Shown here: positions 18,133 to 27,379 of the stretch, in pieces
How positions within the stretch are numbered: the first letter of the stretch is position 1
Layout: each line of letters starts with the position of its first letter
From: Bacillus sp. MUM 116
Lineage (GTDB): Bacteria; Bacillota; Bacilli; Bacillales; Cytobacillaceae
Length of the DNA: 64,000 nt
NCBI RefSeq assembly: GCF_001866655.1
Contig: NZ_MLYR01000017.1
Location: 82,817-146,816, forward strand
Direction of reading: 5' to 3'
Notes under the pieces: generated by a model
Database searches by the model: none
Seen by the model: the letters and a program-made list of their open reading frames with translations, nothing else
Told to the model about the DNA's origin: nothing
Program-made: the position numbers and the translations under genes

Positions 18133-18513
18133 GTGATTCCTCATTTGGATGGTACGAAGCCGATTTATGTGCAGATTTCTGAGTGGCTGGAGACGGAAAT
18201 ATTAAACGGCAATTTCGAAAAGGATCAAAAAATCTATTCGCAATATCAGCTCGCAGAGATGTTTAATATTAATCCGGCGACAGCTGCAAAGGGCCTCAAT
18301 CTATTAGCGGATGAAGAGATTCTCTATAAAAAACGCGGACTTGGAATGTTTGTTGCAAACACCGCAAAAGACAGGATCCTAAAAAAGCGGAAGAATCAAA
18401 CGCTCAAACGCCTAGTCTCGGAAATCGTCATTGAAGCGAAAAGGCTCAATGTAAGTAAAGATGAATTAATCGAAATGATTCGAAAGGAAGAAATCGGGGA
18501 GGAAGAGGAATGA
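18133..18513 (+). CDS. GntR family regulator, YtrA subfamily (second)
   Basis: 126 residues beginning with GTG after GGGAGGGAGGAG. Winged-helix region: GTKPIYVQISEWLETEIL, QYQLAEMFNINPATAAKGLNLLADEEILYKKRGLGMFV; the C-terminal 40 residues are a helical tail. It overlaps the ABC ATPase start by 4 bases. It is similar in plan, but not closely in sequence, to the regulator at 8039, so the two loci are probably separate acquisitions or old paralogues. Likely autorepressor. Confidence 0.9.
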   Translation: MIPHLDGTKPIYVQISEWLETEILNGNFEKDQKIYSQYQLAEMFNINPATAAKGLNLLADEEILYKKRGLGMFVANTAKDRILKKRKNQTLKRLVSEIVIEAKRLNVSKDELIEMIRKEEIGEEEE

Positions 18514-19412
18514 ATGTAATAGAATGCGAGGGATTGATAAAAGTCTACGGGCAAAAGAATGCCTTAAATAGAATAACATTTCAAATTGCAGAAAATAAAA
18601 TTACTGGACTGATTGGCAGAAACGGGGCTGGAAAAACTACGCTGCTTAAAACCATTGCCGGTCATTTAAAAGAAACATCCGGGGGAATAAAGGTTTTTAC
18701 AGAAAAACCCTTTAATAACCTTAAGGTTTCAGCAAACACCATTTTCATACATGAGGAAATGGAATTCCCTTCGGTGTTATGCCTGAAAGAAATCCTAGAA
18801 ACTGCCTCAAGCTTTTATGAAAATTGGGATGAGGAGCTTGCCTATCGTCTATTTGACTATTTCTCCTTCTACCCACTTCAGCAATTTAATGGTCTTTCAA
18901 AAGGTATGAAAAGTACTTTTAAGATGATTTTAGGATTAGCTGCTAAATGCCCGTTAACCATCTTTGATGAACCAACATCGGGAATGGATGCGGCTGTGCG
19001 TAAGGATTTTTATCGTGCCTTACTAAAGGATTATATTGCCTATCCCCGGACGATTATCATTTCAAGTCATCACTTAAACGAAATAGAAGATTTAATTGAG
19101 GATATTCTTCTGATAAAAGATGGAAAAGAACTACTCCATATGCCAGCTGCTGATTTGAAGGAGTGGGCGGTTGGTCTGCGAGGAAAGGCACAAATGGTAA
19201 AGGAAAGGATAAAAGATTTTGGAATCCTTCATTCCCAGCCCATTGGTCAGGACCATTTATATGCAGTGGTGAAAAATGATTTTTCCCAAGAGGAAATAAC
19301 AGAGATTCGGGCAAATGGGATTGAGGTTAGCGCTGTTGAATCTAGCGATCTATGTGTCTATTTAACTGGAAAAATAGGAGGGGAAATTGATGATGTCTTT
19401 GTCAAATCCTAG
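18510..19412 (+). CDS. ABC transporter ATP-binding protein
   Basis: 300 residues with Walker A GRNGAGKTT, noncanonical signature LSKGMKSTFKM, Walker B LTIFDEPTSGMD and ISSHHLNEIEDL. The signature is of the same relaxed YtrB-like kind as at 8421. A C-terminal accessory region of about 90 residues follows. The end overlaps the next gene's start region by about 20 bases. Function inferred as efflux or membrane-stress transport. Confidence 0.88.
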   Translation: MNVIECEGLIKVYGQKNALNRITFQIAENKITGLIGRNGAGKTTLLKTIAGHLKETSGGIKVFTEKPFNNLKVSANTIFIHEEMEFPSVLCLKEILETASSFYENWDEELAYRLFDYFSFYPLQQFNGLSKGMKSTFKMILGLAAKCPLTIFDEPTSGMDAAVRKDFYRALLKDYIAYPRTIIISSHHLNEIEDLIEDILLIKDGKELLHMPAADLKEWAVGLRGKAQMVKERIKDFGILHSQPIGQDHLYAVVKNDFSQEEITEIRANGIEVSAVESSDLCVYLTGKIGGEIDDVFVKS

Positions 19413-20127
19413 TCTGGGTCATGTTGTAAAACAGCAATTTGTTTATAAACTGAAAGCTTACCAGCAAGCTTTTATCTCCTTAGTCATTGTTCAGGGGATT
19501 GCGATTCTTTTTTCCATTGGTGGTGTGGGGATGATGGGGTCAGGCAGTCAGAGTATTAATATCAGTGTTAAATATTATTCAGCAGATATTGTCGTCGTTT
19601 TTACATTATTATGGGGATTTATTACCGCCATTAATTTGACCACAAAAGCATATCGTTATGACGATTTCGCTTTTGTGACGAATCGAATCAGTAGTAATTT
19701 ATCGAATATATTATTTTTGCTTACAGGAAGTGTCATCGGTGGTGTTACCGCGATGCTGTCCGCCTCTTTGTTAAAAATAATAATGGTGTATGTTTTGAAT
19801 TATCAGTTTGTTGCACCCCTAAGCACAATGGGTGTTCCAGTAGAATTCATGCTCGGCATCCTAACAACGTGTTTGTACCTTTTCCTTTTTTGTGCGTTAG
19901 GTTATTTTGTCGGAATGCTTGTTCAAATCCATAAACTTTTCATCGTTATACTACCTGCTGTTTTATTAGGAGGGGCTTTTGGAAAAGAAAAACTATTTAT
20001 AAAGCTATTAGGAATTTTGTTTACTGAATCATCTCTTTCTATTTTTATTGTTAAAATCATCGTGGCTATAGCACTGCTATTTTACAGTTCGGTCATTTTA
20101 TCGAACCGAATGGAGGTAAGGTCTTGA
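19390..20127 (+). CDS. ABC-2-like membrane protein, probable permease
   Basis: 245 residues with about six membrane segments (FISLVIVQGIAILFSIGGVGMMG, IVVVFTLLWGFITAINLT, IISSNLSNILFLLTGSVIGG and more). ATG 19390 sits six bases after AGGAGGGG; TTG 19387 is less likely. Encoded between the ATPase and a small membrane protein, so it is the probable channel part. The family is not one I can name. Confidence 0.78.
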   Translation: MMSLSNPSLGHVVKQQFVYKLKAYQQAFISLVIVQGIAILFSIGGVGMMGSGSQSINISVKYYSADIVVVFTLLWGFITAINLTTKAYRYDDFAFVTNRISSNLSNILFLLTGSVIGGVTAMLSASLLKIIMVYVLNYQFVAPLSTMGVPVEFMLGILTTCLYLFLFCALGYFVGMLVQIHKLFIVILPAVLLGGAFGKEKLFIKLLGILFTESSLSIFIVKIIVAIALLFYSSVILSNRMEVRS

Positions 20128-20852
20128 TGCTTGCTAATCTGCTTATACCAATCATCTTGATTATTTTTATCGTAATGGTAATCACCTTTTTAGTGGTAAA
20201 AGTGATGAAAGGAAGCGGGAAGAGAAAAGGAAAATATAATTTTAAAAGAAGAGTTTACTGGATTTTAGGAAGCTATATTACGGTTTTATTGATCAGTTTT
20301 TTTATAGATGTAGCAAATCCTGTGACTGGCATGATGGCGGATAGAAAAATAGTTAAAGATAAAGATCTTGATCAGGAAAATTCAGAATTATACGTAGCTG
20401 CTTTAGAAGGAAAAATTGCTGAATCCGGAAATCAATTTGTCGTGAAGAAGTGGGCCTTTGATTATCAGGGAAGAAATCTTGAAATCAAGTCAGAAAACGA
20501 AGGGTTCTTCAATGCAAGGGTTGTTGTGGAACGGAAAAAGGATAATGATGGGAAAATCGAAGCTACCTACTATCAAACAAGGTCAAGTATAGATCATCGG
20601 GAAATTACTGAGAAGAAGCGCCCAATTAGAATACAATTATATGAGAATACACTCATGCTTGGCGAACAAGACAGAGTAGAACTAAAATTCTCCCAGTTTG
20701 AAAATGCATTCACCGTCAACCAATTTACCGGTTCCGGCTGGTTCAAGCATGAGTCCAGCTTCTATGAAAGCCAAGGCATCCTTTACCTGAAAATCCCAAA
20801 AGACCTCAAGCTCAACACCCAAACCGAATTCGACCTCGAATACGTCAGGTGA
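20127..20852 (+). CDS. Membrane-anchored protein of unknown function
   Basis: 241 residues: one hydrophobic N-terminal segment (LLIPIILIIFIVMVITFLVV), a basic stretch (KGSGKRKGKYNFKRR), a second hydrophobic segment (YWILGSYITVLLISFFIDVA), then about 180 hydrophilic residues likely outside the membrane. ATG 20127 overlaps the upstream TGA by one base (TTGATG), with GGAGGTAAGG as ribosome site. Last gene of the second GntR/ABC operon; probably an accessory part of that transporter. Its stop codon lies inside repeat copy D. Confidence 0.7.
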   Translation: MLANLLIPIILIIFIVMVITFLVVKVMKGSGKRKGKYNFKRRVYWILGSYITVLLISFFIDVANPVTGMMADRKIVKDKDLDQENSELYVAALEGKIAESGNQFVVKKWAFDYQGRNLEIKSENEGFFNARVVVERKKDNDGKIEATYYQTRSSIDHREITEKKRPIRIQLYENTLMLGEQDRVELKFSQFENAFTVNQFTGSGWFKHESSFYESQGILYLKIPKDLKLNTQTEFDLEYVR

Positions 20853-20903
20853 CAGGCACCGTTCATGGACATTTAGACGATTTGTCCTCCTGTGGTGGAC
20901 GCC
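20849..20903. repeat. Dispersed element copy D
   Basis: GGTGACAGGCACC, GTTCATGGACA, CGATTTGTCC, GTGGACGCC: the same block order as copy A. It overlaps the stop codon of the preceding gene. Confidence 0.65.
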
Positions 20904-20950
20904 AGTCGTTGGATGGAAAATTTAATATAAAAATTATTCTGAAAAAACTA

Positions 20951-20979
20951 TTGACAGGGTTGCCCATAAGCTATATTCT
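20951..20979 (+). promoter_or_regulatory. Promoter of the amino-acid-type binding protein gene
   Basis: -35 TTGACA (20951-20956), 17-bp spacer, -10 TATTCT (20974-20979). Perfect -35 with a fair -10. Confidence 0.6.
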
Positions 20980-21041
20980 GAAAACATTAAAAAAATAGAA
21001 AAATTACATCAAGATTACATCAGAAAAGGGAGATTATATTT

Positions 21042-22226
21042 ATGAAGAAGCAAATGGCAAAACTTTTTATGGCTTCGAGCTTAGTGGCTGGAATTCTAGC
21101 TGGATGCTCAGGAGCGAATGGCGCTTCAAGCACAGGCTCTGATAACAGTAAATCCATCAAAATCGGGGTAAACTTGGAGCTCTCAGGCGGTGTTGCATCC
21201 TACGGCGAATCACTGGCTGACGGGATTAATATTGCGGTCGATGAAATCAATAAAAAGGGTGGCATTGACGGCAAAAAGATTGATGTTGTAAAAGTGGATA
21301 ATAAATCTGATGCTGCCGAAGCGACTAATGGTGCCATCAAATTAACTAGCCAAGACCATGTAAATGCAATTATTGGTGCTGCTACCAGTGGTGACACGGT
21401 TGCGCAGGCCCAAATTGCAAATGATAATAAAACAGTTTTATTGACTCCATCTGGAACAAGTCCAAATGTAACGGTCGGAGATAATGGAAAATTAAATGAT
21501 TTTGTTTTCCGTACTTCGTTTATTGATCCATTCCAAGGAACAGTAGCAGCTAACTTTGCAGCAAAAAAACTTAAGGTTAAAAATGCAGCGATTTTTGCAG
21601 ATAGTTCCAGTGATTATGCAAAAGGGCTTTCAGCAGCTTTTAAAAAGACGTTTGAAGCTGCCGGCGGAAAAGTTGTAACAGAAGAAGCCTATATTGCAAA
21701 GGATACAGATTTCCGTTCTACATTAACACGAATTAAAGCAAAAAACCCTGAATTCATTTTTATCCCGGGATATTATGAAGAAGTAGGTTTAATTGTGAAG
21801 CAAGCACGCGAATTAGGCATCAACGTTCCATTGATGGGAGCAGACGGCTGGGATTCTCCTAAATTAGTTGAAATTGCCGGAGCAGCAGCTTTGAATAACA
21901 CGTTTATCACAAACCATTATTCATCTGAAGACCCGGAGAAAAAGATTCAAACATTTGTAACTACTTTTAAAGACAAGAACAAAGGGGAATTACCGAACGC
22001 CTTTAACGCGCTTGGCTATGATACAGTTTATCTATTGGCTGATGCAATTAAACGCGCCGGAAGCACCGATTCAACAAAGATTAAAGATGCTTTAGCAGAA
22101 ACTAAAGATCTATCACTTGTAACAGGAATTGTATCTATTGACAAAAATCATAACCCAATTAAATCAGCAACAATCTTAGAATATAAAAATGGAAAACAAG
22201 TGTTTAAAACAAAAATCAATCCATAA
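21042..22226 (+). CDS. ABC transporter binding lipoprotein, branched-chain amino acid type
   Basis: 394 residues. The signal peptide ends in a lipobox LAGC (AGILAGCSGANG). The mature part is a type I fold of the Leu/Ile/Val family: IKIGVNLELSGGVASYGESLADGINIAVDEIN, IIGAATSGDTVAQAQIANDNKTVLLTPSGTSPNVT, DSSSDYAKGLSAAFKKTFEAAGGKV, GADGWDSPKLVEIAG. No Liv permease or ATPase is nearby, so it either serves a transporter elsewhere or acts as a sensor. It has its own promoter and terminator. Confidence 0.9.
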   Translation: MKKQMAKLFMASSLVAGILAGCSGANGASSTGSDNSKSIKIGVNLELSGGVASYGESLADGINIAVDEINKKGGIDGKKIDVVKVDNKSDAAEATNGAIKLTSQDHVNAIIGAATSGDTVAQAQIANDNKTVLLTPSGTSPNVTVGDNGKLNDFVFRTSFIDPFQGTVAANFAAKKLKVKNAAIFADSSSDYAKGLSAAFKKTFEAAGGKVVTEEAYIAKDTDFRSTLTRIKAKNPEFIFIPGYYEEVGLIVKQARELGINVPLMGADGWDSPKLVEIAGAAALNNTFITNHYSSEDPEKKIQTFVTTFKDKNKGELPNAFNALGYDTVYLLADAIKRAGSTDSTKIKDALAETKDLSLVTGIVSIDKNHNPIKSATILEYKNGKQVFKTKINP

Positions 22227-22257
22227 AAAATGGGGGGCAATGCCTCCCATTTTTTTG
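22225..22257 (+). terminator. Terminator after the binding-protein gene
   Basis: ATGGG-GGGC / GCCTCCCAT stem around AAT, preceded by A6 and followed by T7; could act in both directions. Confidence 0.85.
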
Positions 22258-22418
22258 TTGAGAAAAACTTTACAAACTATAAAACAATTCATGGAAAAGA
22301 TTTTATGTTTTGTCTAATGACAACCAACTGGAATAGTTTATAATTTAATATATAACTCTGAATACTTACATAAAGTTATAACTTTTTGAACAAGAATAAC
22401 TGGCTTTCTTAAAAAAAC

Positions 22419-22432
22419 TGAATACGCTTACA
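22419..22432 (+). promoter_or_regulatory. Candidate cre site upstream of the amidase
   Basis: TGAATACGCTTACA has one mismatch to TGWNANCGNTNWCA. A related CTGAATAC-TTACAT sequence lies 60 bases upstream. Motif-only prediction. Confidence 0.35.
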
Positions 22433-22502
22433 TTTTTTAGATAAAACAAGTGTTAGAAAAATGTCTGCAAAACTATCAGTATAAATAAAGGAGTGGTTAA
22501 TC

Positions 22503-23735
22503 ATGCAACGTCAAAAGTTATTGGTTAATGGTGAAAGGTTTCACCAGGAGTTGGAACGGTTCGCAGATTTTGGCCGTACAGAAAACAATGGGGTCACTCG
22601 CCTTGCCCTATCAGAGCAAGATCGTTTGGTCAGAAATTATTTCAGGTCCTGCTGTGAAGAACTTGGATTAACGGTTAAGGTCGATGACATGGGCTGCATG
22701 TACGCCACCTTAGCAGGAACAGAAGATAAACCGCCAATCGTCATCGGTTCGCATCTGGACACAGTAAAAAAAGGCGGCCGTTTTGATGGAGTATTAGGGG
22801 TCGTTGCTGGATTAGAAGTAGTCAGAACCCTCGTGGAAAATGGCGTAAAGCCGAAAATTCCAATTACAATTGTGAACTGGACAAATGAAGAGGGTGCGAG
22901 ATTCGAACCATCGATGATGGCATCCGGTGTTATTGCCGGCAAATTCGATAAAGCCACCATGTTGCAAAAGAAAGATGCGGACGGCATTACCTTTGGGGAA
23001 GCGCTAAAGAGAATCGGTTATGTTGGTGATGAAGCGAACCGCTTGAAAGAAGCAACTGCTCTTTTGGAATTGCATATTGAACAAGGGCCAATACTTGAAA
23101 AAGAAGCACTTTCTATTGGCGTGGTCGAATGTGTTGTCGGAATGGCCTGCTTTGAAATCGAAGTAACAGGTGAATCCGATCATGCTGGAACTACCCCGAT
23201 GAATATGAGAAAAGATGCATTATTTGCGACCAATAATCTGATCAATGAAATCCGCAGCCGTTTAGGCTCATTAGACGAGGATTTGGTATTTACCATCGGC
23301 CGGGTTAATGTTTACCCAAGCATCCATACAGTCATTCCGAATAAGGTAGTCTTTTCATTGGAAGCCCGTCATAAGGATACAGAGATTGTCAGCACCTTTA
23401 AGGAATTTGTCCAAAGCCTGCCACATCTCGGCTTAAGCGAGGGTTGTGATGTTAAAGTAACGAAGCTGTGGGAACGTGATACCGTTTGGTTTGATGAAGG
23501 AGTGGTGAATCACTTTGAGCAGTCTGCCCAGTCGTTAGGCTATTCCAATAAGCGTATGGTGAGCGGTGCAGGACATGACGCTCAATTTATTGCAAGCCTT
23601 GTTCCAACAGCGATGCTGTTCGTTCCAAGCAAAAATGGTAAAAGTCATTGCGAGGAAGAGCTGACCACATGGGAAGAATGTGAAAAAGGTGTAAACGTCC
23701 TATTGGACACGACACTTGCACTATTATCCAAATAA
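22503..23735 (+). CDS. M20-family Zn amidase (N-carbamoyl-L-amino acid hydrolase/allantoate amidohydrolase type)
   Basis: 410 residues. Metal and active-site motifs of the hydantoinase/carbamoylase family are all present: GSHLDTV (His84), GGRFDGVLGV (Asp95), TNEEGARF (Glu130), ELHIEQGP (His191) and GAGHDAQ near the C-terminus. The lid domain has GESDHAGTTPMNMRKDAL. It hydrolyses an N-carbamoyl or ureido bond, releasing ammonia and CO2 plus the amine. No hydantoinase or purine genes are adjacent, so the substrate is uncertain. Ribosome site AAGGAGTGG; terminator follows. Confidence 0.88.
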   Translation: MQRQKLLVNGERFHQELERFADFGRTENNGVTRLALSEQDRLVRNYFRSCCEELGLTVKVDDMGCMYATLAGTEDKPPIVIGSHLDTVKKGGRFDGVLGVVAGLEVVRTLVENGVKPKIPITIVNWTNEEGARFEPSMMASGVIAGKFDKATMLQKKDADGITFGEALKRIGYVGDEANRLKEATALLELHIEQGPILEKEALSIGVVECVVGMACFEIEVTGESDHAGTTPMNMRKDALFATNNLINEIRSRLGSLDEDLVFTIGRVNVYPSIHTVIPNKVVFSLEARHKDTEIVSTFKEFVQSLPHLGLSEGCDVKVTKLWERDTVWFDEGVVNHFEQSAQSLGYSNKRMVSGAGHDAQFIASLVPTAMLFVPSKNGKSHCEEELTTWEECEKGVNVLLDTTLALLSK

Positions 23736-23741
23736 GAAAGA

Positions 23742-23774
23742 AAATGCAGGCGATAATTTTGCCTGCATTTTTTT
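23742..23774 (+). terminator. Terminator after the amidase gene
   Basis: AAATGCAGGC / GCCTGCATTT perfect 10-bp stem with a 9-base loop, followed by T-run. Confidence 0.88.
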
Positions 23775-23843
23775 GTGCTAAAATAGGAGAAACGAACCAT
23801 TCGAAAAAAACTTTGTTGCTTTTTAAGAGGGGGGGGGATTTCC

Positions 23844-25388
23844 ATGACAACTCCAGAACTATGCAGAACGCTTATTGTAGATGATGAATTATTAATAAGA
23901 CAAGGGATAAAACATTATATCGATTGGGAAAAAGAAGGCTTTTTAATTGTTGGCGAGGCCGCAAATGGTCAGGAAGCACTTGAATTAATCGAAGAAACAA
24001 ATCCTCATGTGATGATCACGGATATTGTAATGCCCATCATGGATGGAGAAGAATTAACGAGAGTGGTAAAGGAGAAATATCCACATACTGAAATCATCAT
24101 TCTTAGTAGTTTTGGAGAATTCGATTATGTAAGATCTACCTTCCAAAACGGTGTGGTTGATTACATCTTAAAACCGAAGCTTGATGCTAATAGTCTATTA
24201 AAGGCATTGAATACGGCCCGACACAGAATTCCCTCGCTTCAAAATGAAGGGGAGAAAGCAGACGCCAATCCTTCAATCGGACAAATTATTCAAAAATTGA
24301 TTTCAGGATATGACGCCCCTTATAATCCGGCAGCCATCACCAATGTGTTTCCGTACAGCCATTTCTGTTTGTTAGGTGTCAAGAATTTGAAAAGGGAGTC
24401 CGAAGCATCTGACGGAGTAAAGGAGGAAATCGAGAAAGTCCTCAAAACAAACCTGAAAGAAGCCGCCCACACTTTCTTTACCGTTAATCAGGATATTAGT
24501 GCATTCCTCATTAATATAAACAGCGAAGAAATAACCAAAGTCATAGAATTGGCTTATCAACTGGCAAAGTCCGATCCTGCCATTAGTTTTGCATTAACAG
24601 AGGTATTCAGTGATTTTTCTCAAGTCGGCAGCAGGTGCAAAGAAAGCCTATTAAAACTATTTAATTATCAATTTTATTTGCCGGATATCACACTTTTAAT
24701 GGATAAAAATCTGCCAAAGCTGCTTGATGCACCGGATCATTTTAATCTGGAGTGGTTTACAGGCGAATTTAAGCGCAGGCAATTTGACTCCGCCTTAAGT
24801 TATTTAACGAATCATGCTCAATCCTTATCCAGGCTCTATACAATGGATGTTTTTGAATATAAAGCCTTTTTTGGGAACATCATTTTTAACATTACCGTTC
24901 TTCTTAGCAATATGGAATACAATGTAAAGGAATTAGAGAATGCCAGATACTCGTATTTCCGCTTGATTGATGATGCGCAAACAGCAGGTGAAACGCTCCA
25001 GCTGCTGAATCGTTTTATCGAAGAAGTTAAGAAATGTCTCGAATCGTCCCAAAATCAGCCTGAAAATCTTAATATGAAAAAATTGCTGGAATACATCATG
25101 GACCATTATGCAGAACCATTAACCTTAAAGGACGTAGCAAAGCATTTTCATTTTAATCCTTCTTATCTTTCAAACTATTTTTCGACACATAATAATGAAG
25201 GCTTCGTTGAATATGTGAATAAAATCCGCATTGAAGAAGCGGCGAAACTGCTTGTTAAAGGTGAAGCAAACATATCCGATATCAGCGCGATGGTTGGTTA
25301 TTCCGATCATAGTTATTTTTGTAAAGTATTTAAAAAAATAAAGGGATTGTCTCCCAGCCAATTTAAAAGAAAACAACACTTCAGATAA
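23844..25388 (+). CDS. YesN-type response regulator (REC + AraC HTH), second
   Basis: 514 residues. Receiver: LIVDDELLIRQG, phospho-acceptor Asp60 in MITDIVMP, ILKPK lysine. C-terminal AraC pair: EPLTLKDVAKHFHFNPSYLSNYF and ISAMVGYSDHSYFCKVFKKIKGLSPSQFKR. A long G-tract (nine or more G) provides the ribosome site. Encoded before its kinase, the reverse of the first pair in this window. No transporter follows within the unit, so the target is unknown; the amidase or binding-protein genes upstream are candidates only by proximity. Confidence 0.92.
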   Translation: MTTPELCRTLIVDDELLIRQGIKHYIDWEKEGFLIVGEAANGQEALELIEETNPHVMITDIVMPIMDGEELTRVVKEKYPHTEIIILSSFGEFDYVRSTFQNGVVDYILKPKLDANSLLKALNTARHRIPSLQNEGEKADANPSIGQIIQKLISGYDAPYNPAAITNVFPYSHFCLLGVKNLKRESEASDGVKEEIEKVLKTNLKEAAHTFFTVNQDISAFLININSEEITKVIELAYQLAKSDPAISFALTEVFSDFSQVGSRCKESLLKLFNYQFYLPDITLLMDKNLPKLLDAPDHFNLEWFTGEFKRRQFDSALSYLTNHAQSLSRLYTMDVFEYKAFFGNIIFNITVLLSNMEYNVKELENARYSYFRLIDDAQTAGETLQLLNRFIEEVKKCLESSQNQPENLNMKKLLEYIMDHYAEPLTLKDVAKHFHFNPSYLSNYFSTHNNEGFVEYVNKIRIEEAAKLLVKGEANISDISAMVGYSDHSYFCKVFKKIKGLSPSQFKRKQHFR

Positions 25389-25400
25389 GAGATGGTAACG

Positions 25401-27170
25401 ATGAGACTTCTTCCTGAACGCTTTAAACAGAACGGGCTATTAATGAAAATGTTCCTAATCACAATGGTGATTATTATCATTGTGTCCACGACGATTGCTT
25501 GGACAACCATTCACATGGCAGAGCAATTTTTCTTCCAAAGATTTAGTATTATGAATGAAAAAGTAATGAGTCAGGTAAAAGACCGCTTTGAAGCATTTAA
25601 TTACTCGATTGTCACTGCCGCAAACAATATTCTTGAAAGCGGTACAATTCGGTCCGTTTTTACGGAAAAACAAACAGCTGTCCAACAAATGACCTCTTTT
25701 TATACGATGGGCCAGCAGTTAAAACACATTCAGTCCAATTTGGATCCTTATGAAGTGGAGATCATCCTTTTAGGTAGAAATGGAGTAAGCTTCCGAACTG
25801 ATCGGAATGTTTGGACGATTCCTGATCAAGAATTGAAAAAGAGTATCCTTGTCAGGAACACACTTGAGCAGCCGAAAAAACTGATGTTCCAATACGATCA
25901 GCGGCCAAAAACTGAAACAGGAGACAAGTGGTTTATCGTAGCTTCCAAGGCTTTAATGGACCGGATTTCTGGAATCGTCTATGGTTCGATGTATGTTGGA
26001 ATTAAAGAAAGTGAGTTCCGCCAATTTTATAGCAACTATACAAGTCCCGGCAATCATGTATTTCTAGTGGACAAGTCTGGAGCGATTGTCTCAAGTGATG
26101 AAGAGAAACTAATTGGAGAAAAATCAAAAGAGCTTTTAGGCTATGCAGATAAACTCAAGGATCAATCACACCATTACATCGTCGGCAAATTTATGGGGAA
26201 AAATCAAATTATTTTAATGGACTATCTTCCTACATTTGATATGTACCTTTTTAATGTGATTGACAAGCAAACTGCATTCGGTGATTTAATCAACAAAAAG
26301 GAGATTGCCCTCGTTGCGATGGCCATTGTTTTGTTGGCGCTTATCATTGTTTTCCTTGCCTCGAGAAGGCTGACCAATTCGTTATCGAGTTTAGTCAAGC
26401 AAATTGGCAGTGCGCCAAAGTATGACTTTGATAAATATGTTTCGGTGTCAGGCACTTACGAAACAAGGCAAATTGGCAATGCCTTTAATTCCATGCTTGA
26501 TGAACTTCATGAGTATGTAGAACAATTGATACTGTCTCAGAAGGAAAAGCGCAACGCCGAACTGGCTGCCTTGCAGCAGCAAATTAACCCGCATTTTTTA
26601 TACAATACCCTGACAACTATCAAATTTATGGTAAATCAGGGTGAAAAACAAGAGACAGAAGCGACCATAAATGCCCTAATATCTTTACTGCAAAATACAA
26701 TCGGCAATGTGAGTGAAACCATTACTGTTAAACAAGAGATCGAGAACTTGAAAAATTACGTACTGATTAATCAAAAACGCTATGGCGACCGGATTAAAGT
26801 AAACTATTTTCTAGCACCGGATTGTATGGACTTTCAAATTCCGAAACTGATTTTACAGCCGTTTATGGAGAACTCATTTTTCCATGGGTTTAACCGGAAA
26901 GCGGAAGGTTATATCAATGTATTGGTTTGGCGGGACGGGGATCACTTAATTTGTGAAGTAGTAGATAACGGGGATGGATTGGAAGTAGAAGCGGACAATA
27001 AGTTTCCGAATACAAAGCGAAATCAGCAGCTTTTCTCCGGAATCGGTGTACGGAATGTCCATGAGCGGATTCAGTTGATTTATGGGGAAGGCTATGGGGT
27101 AGCCATTTCCAGTGAGCCCGGAAACGGTGGTACAAAGGTTCGAATAATTTTGCCCATTCATTCAAAATAA
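25401..27170 (+). CDS. YesM-type sensor histidine kinase, second
   Basis: About 589 residues. Membrane segment near residues 15-37, an extracytoplasmic Cache-like sensor of about 250 residues (GDKWFIVASKALMDRISGIVYGSMYVGI, NHVFLVDKSGAIVSS), a second membrane segment (EIALVAMAIVLLALIIVFLA), HAMP, then QQQINPHFLYNTL with phospho-acceptor His398. The ATPase domain has PFMENSFFHGF, DNGDGL and GIGVRN boxes. The start could also be ATG 25392, three codons earlier; neither has a strong ribosome site. Partner of the regulator just upstream (spacing about 12 bases). Confidence 0.92.
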   Translation: MRLLPERFKQNGLLMKMFLITMVIIIIVSTTIAWTTIHMAEQFFFQRFSIMNEKVMSQVKDRFEAFNYSIVTAANNILESGTIRSVFTEKQTAVQQMTSFYTMGQQLKHIQSNLDPYEVEIILLGRNGVSFRTDRNVWTIPDQELKKSILVRNTLEQPKKLMFQYDQRPKTETGDKWFIVASKALMDRISGIVYGSMYVGIKESEFRQFYSNYTSPGNHVFLVDKSGAIVSSDEEKLIGEKSKELLGYADKLKDQSHHYIVGKFMGKNQIILMDYLPTFDMYLFNVIDKQTAFGDLINKKEIALVAMAIVLLALIIVFLASRRLTNSLSSLVKQIGSAPKYDFDKYVSVSGTYETRQIGNAFNSMLDELHEYVEQLILSQKEKRNAELAALQQQINPHFLYNTLTTIKFMVNQGEKQETEATINALISLLQNTIGNVSETITVKQEIENLKNYVLINQKRYGDRIKVNYFLAPDCMDFQIPKLILQPFMENSFFHGFNRKAEGYINVLVWRDGDHLICEVVDNGDGLEVEADNKFPNTKRNQQLFSGIGVRNVHERIQLIYGEGYGVAISSEPGNGGTKVRIILPIHSK

Positions 27171-27292
27171 AGGCTGTACTGCCAACAAAACGCTGAAAAC
27201 AAGGATCTGTCCCTTTTTTTTATAATGACATTGCCTGTTTCGCTTTAAATTACAAGTTAAAATAAAGTCCTGGGTGGACCACTAAAATAAGA

Positions 27293-27338
27293 AACCAAAA
27301 AGCTGATTTGGTGATCTGACCCAATCAGCTTTTTGGTT
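27293..27338. terminator. Bidirectional terminator between convergent kinase gene and mntH
   Basis: Long inverted repeat with arms AACCAAAAAGCTGATT and AATCAGCTTTTTGGTT around a short loop, with A- and T-tracts inside the arms. Serves both converging genes. Confidence 0.85.
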
Positions 27339-27379
27339 ATACATAGAACAGACGGTTGAAAGTCGTCCCCTCTGTCTTT

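Noticed and set aside
26445..26456. Another copy of the GGTGCCTG(T/A)CACC element
   Set aside because: A 12-base match inside the second kinase gene without the GTTCGTGGAC extension; probably chance.
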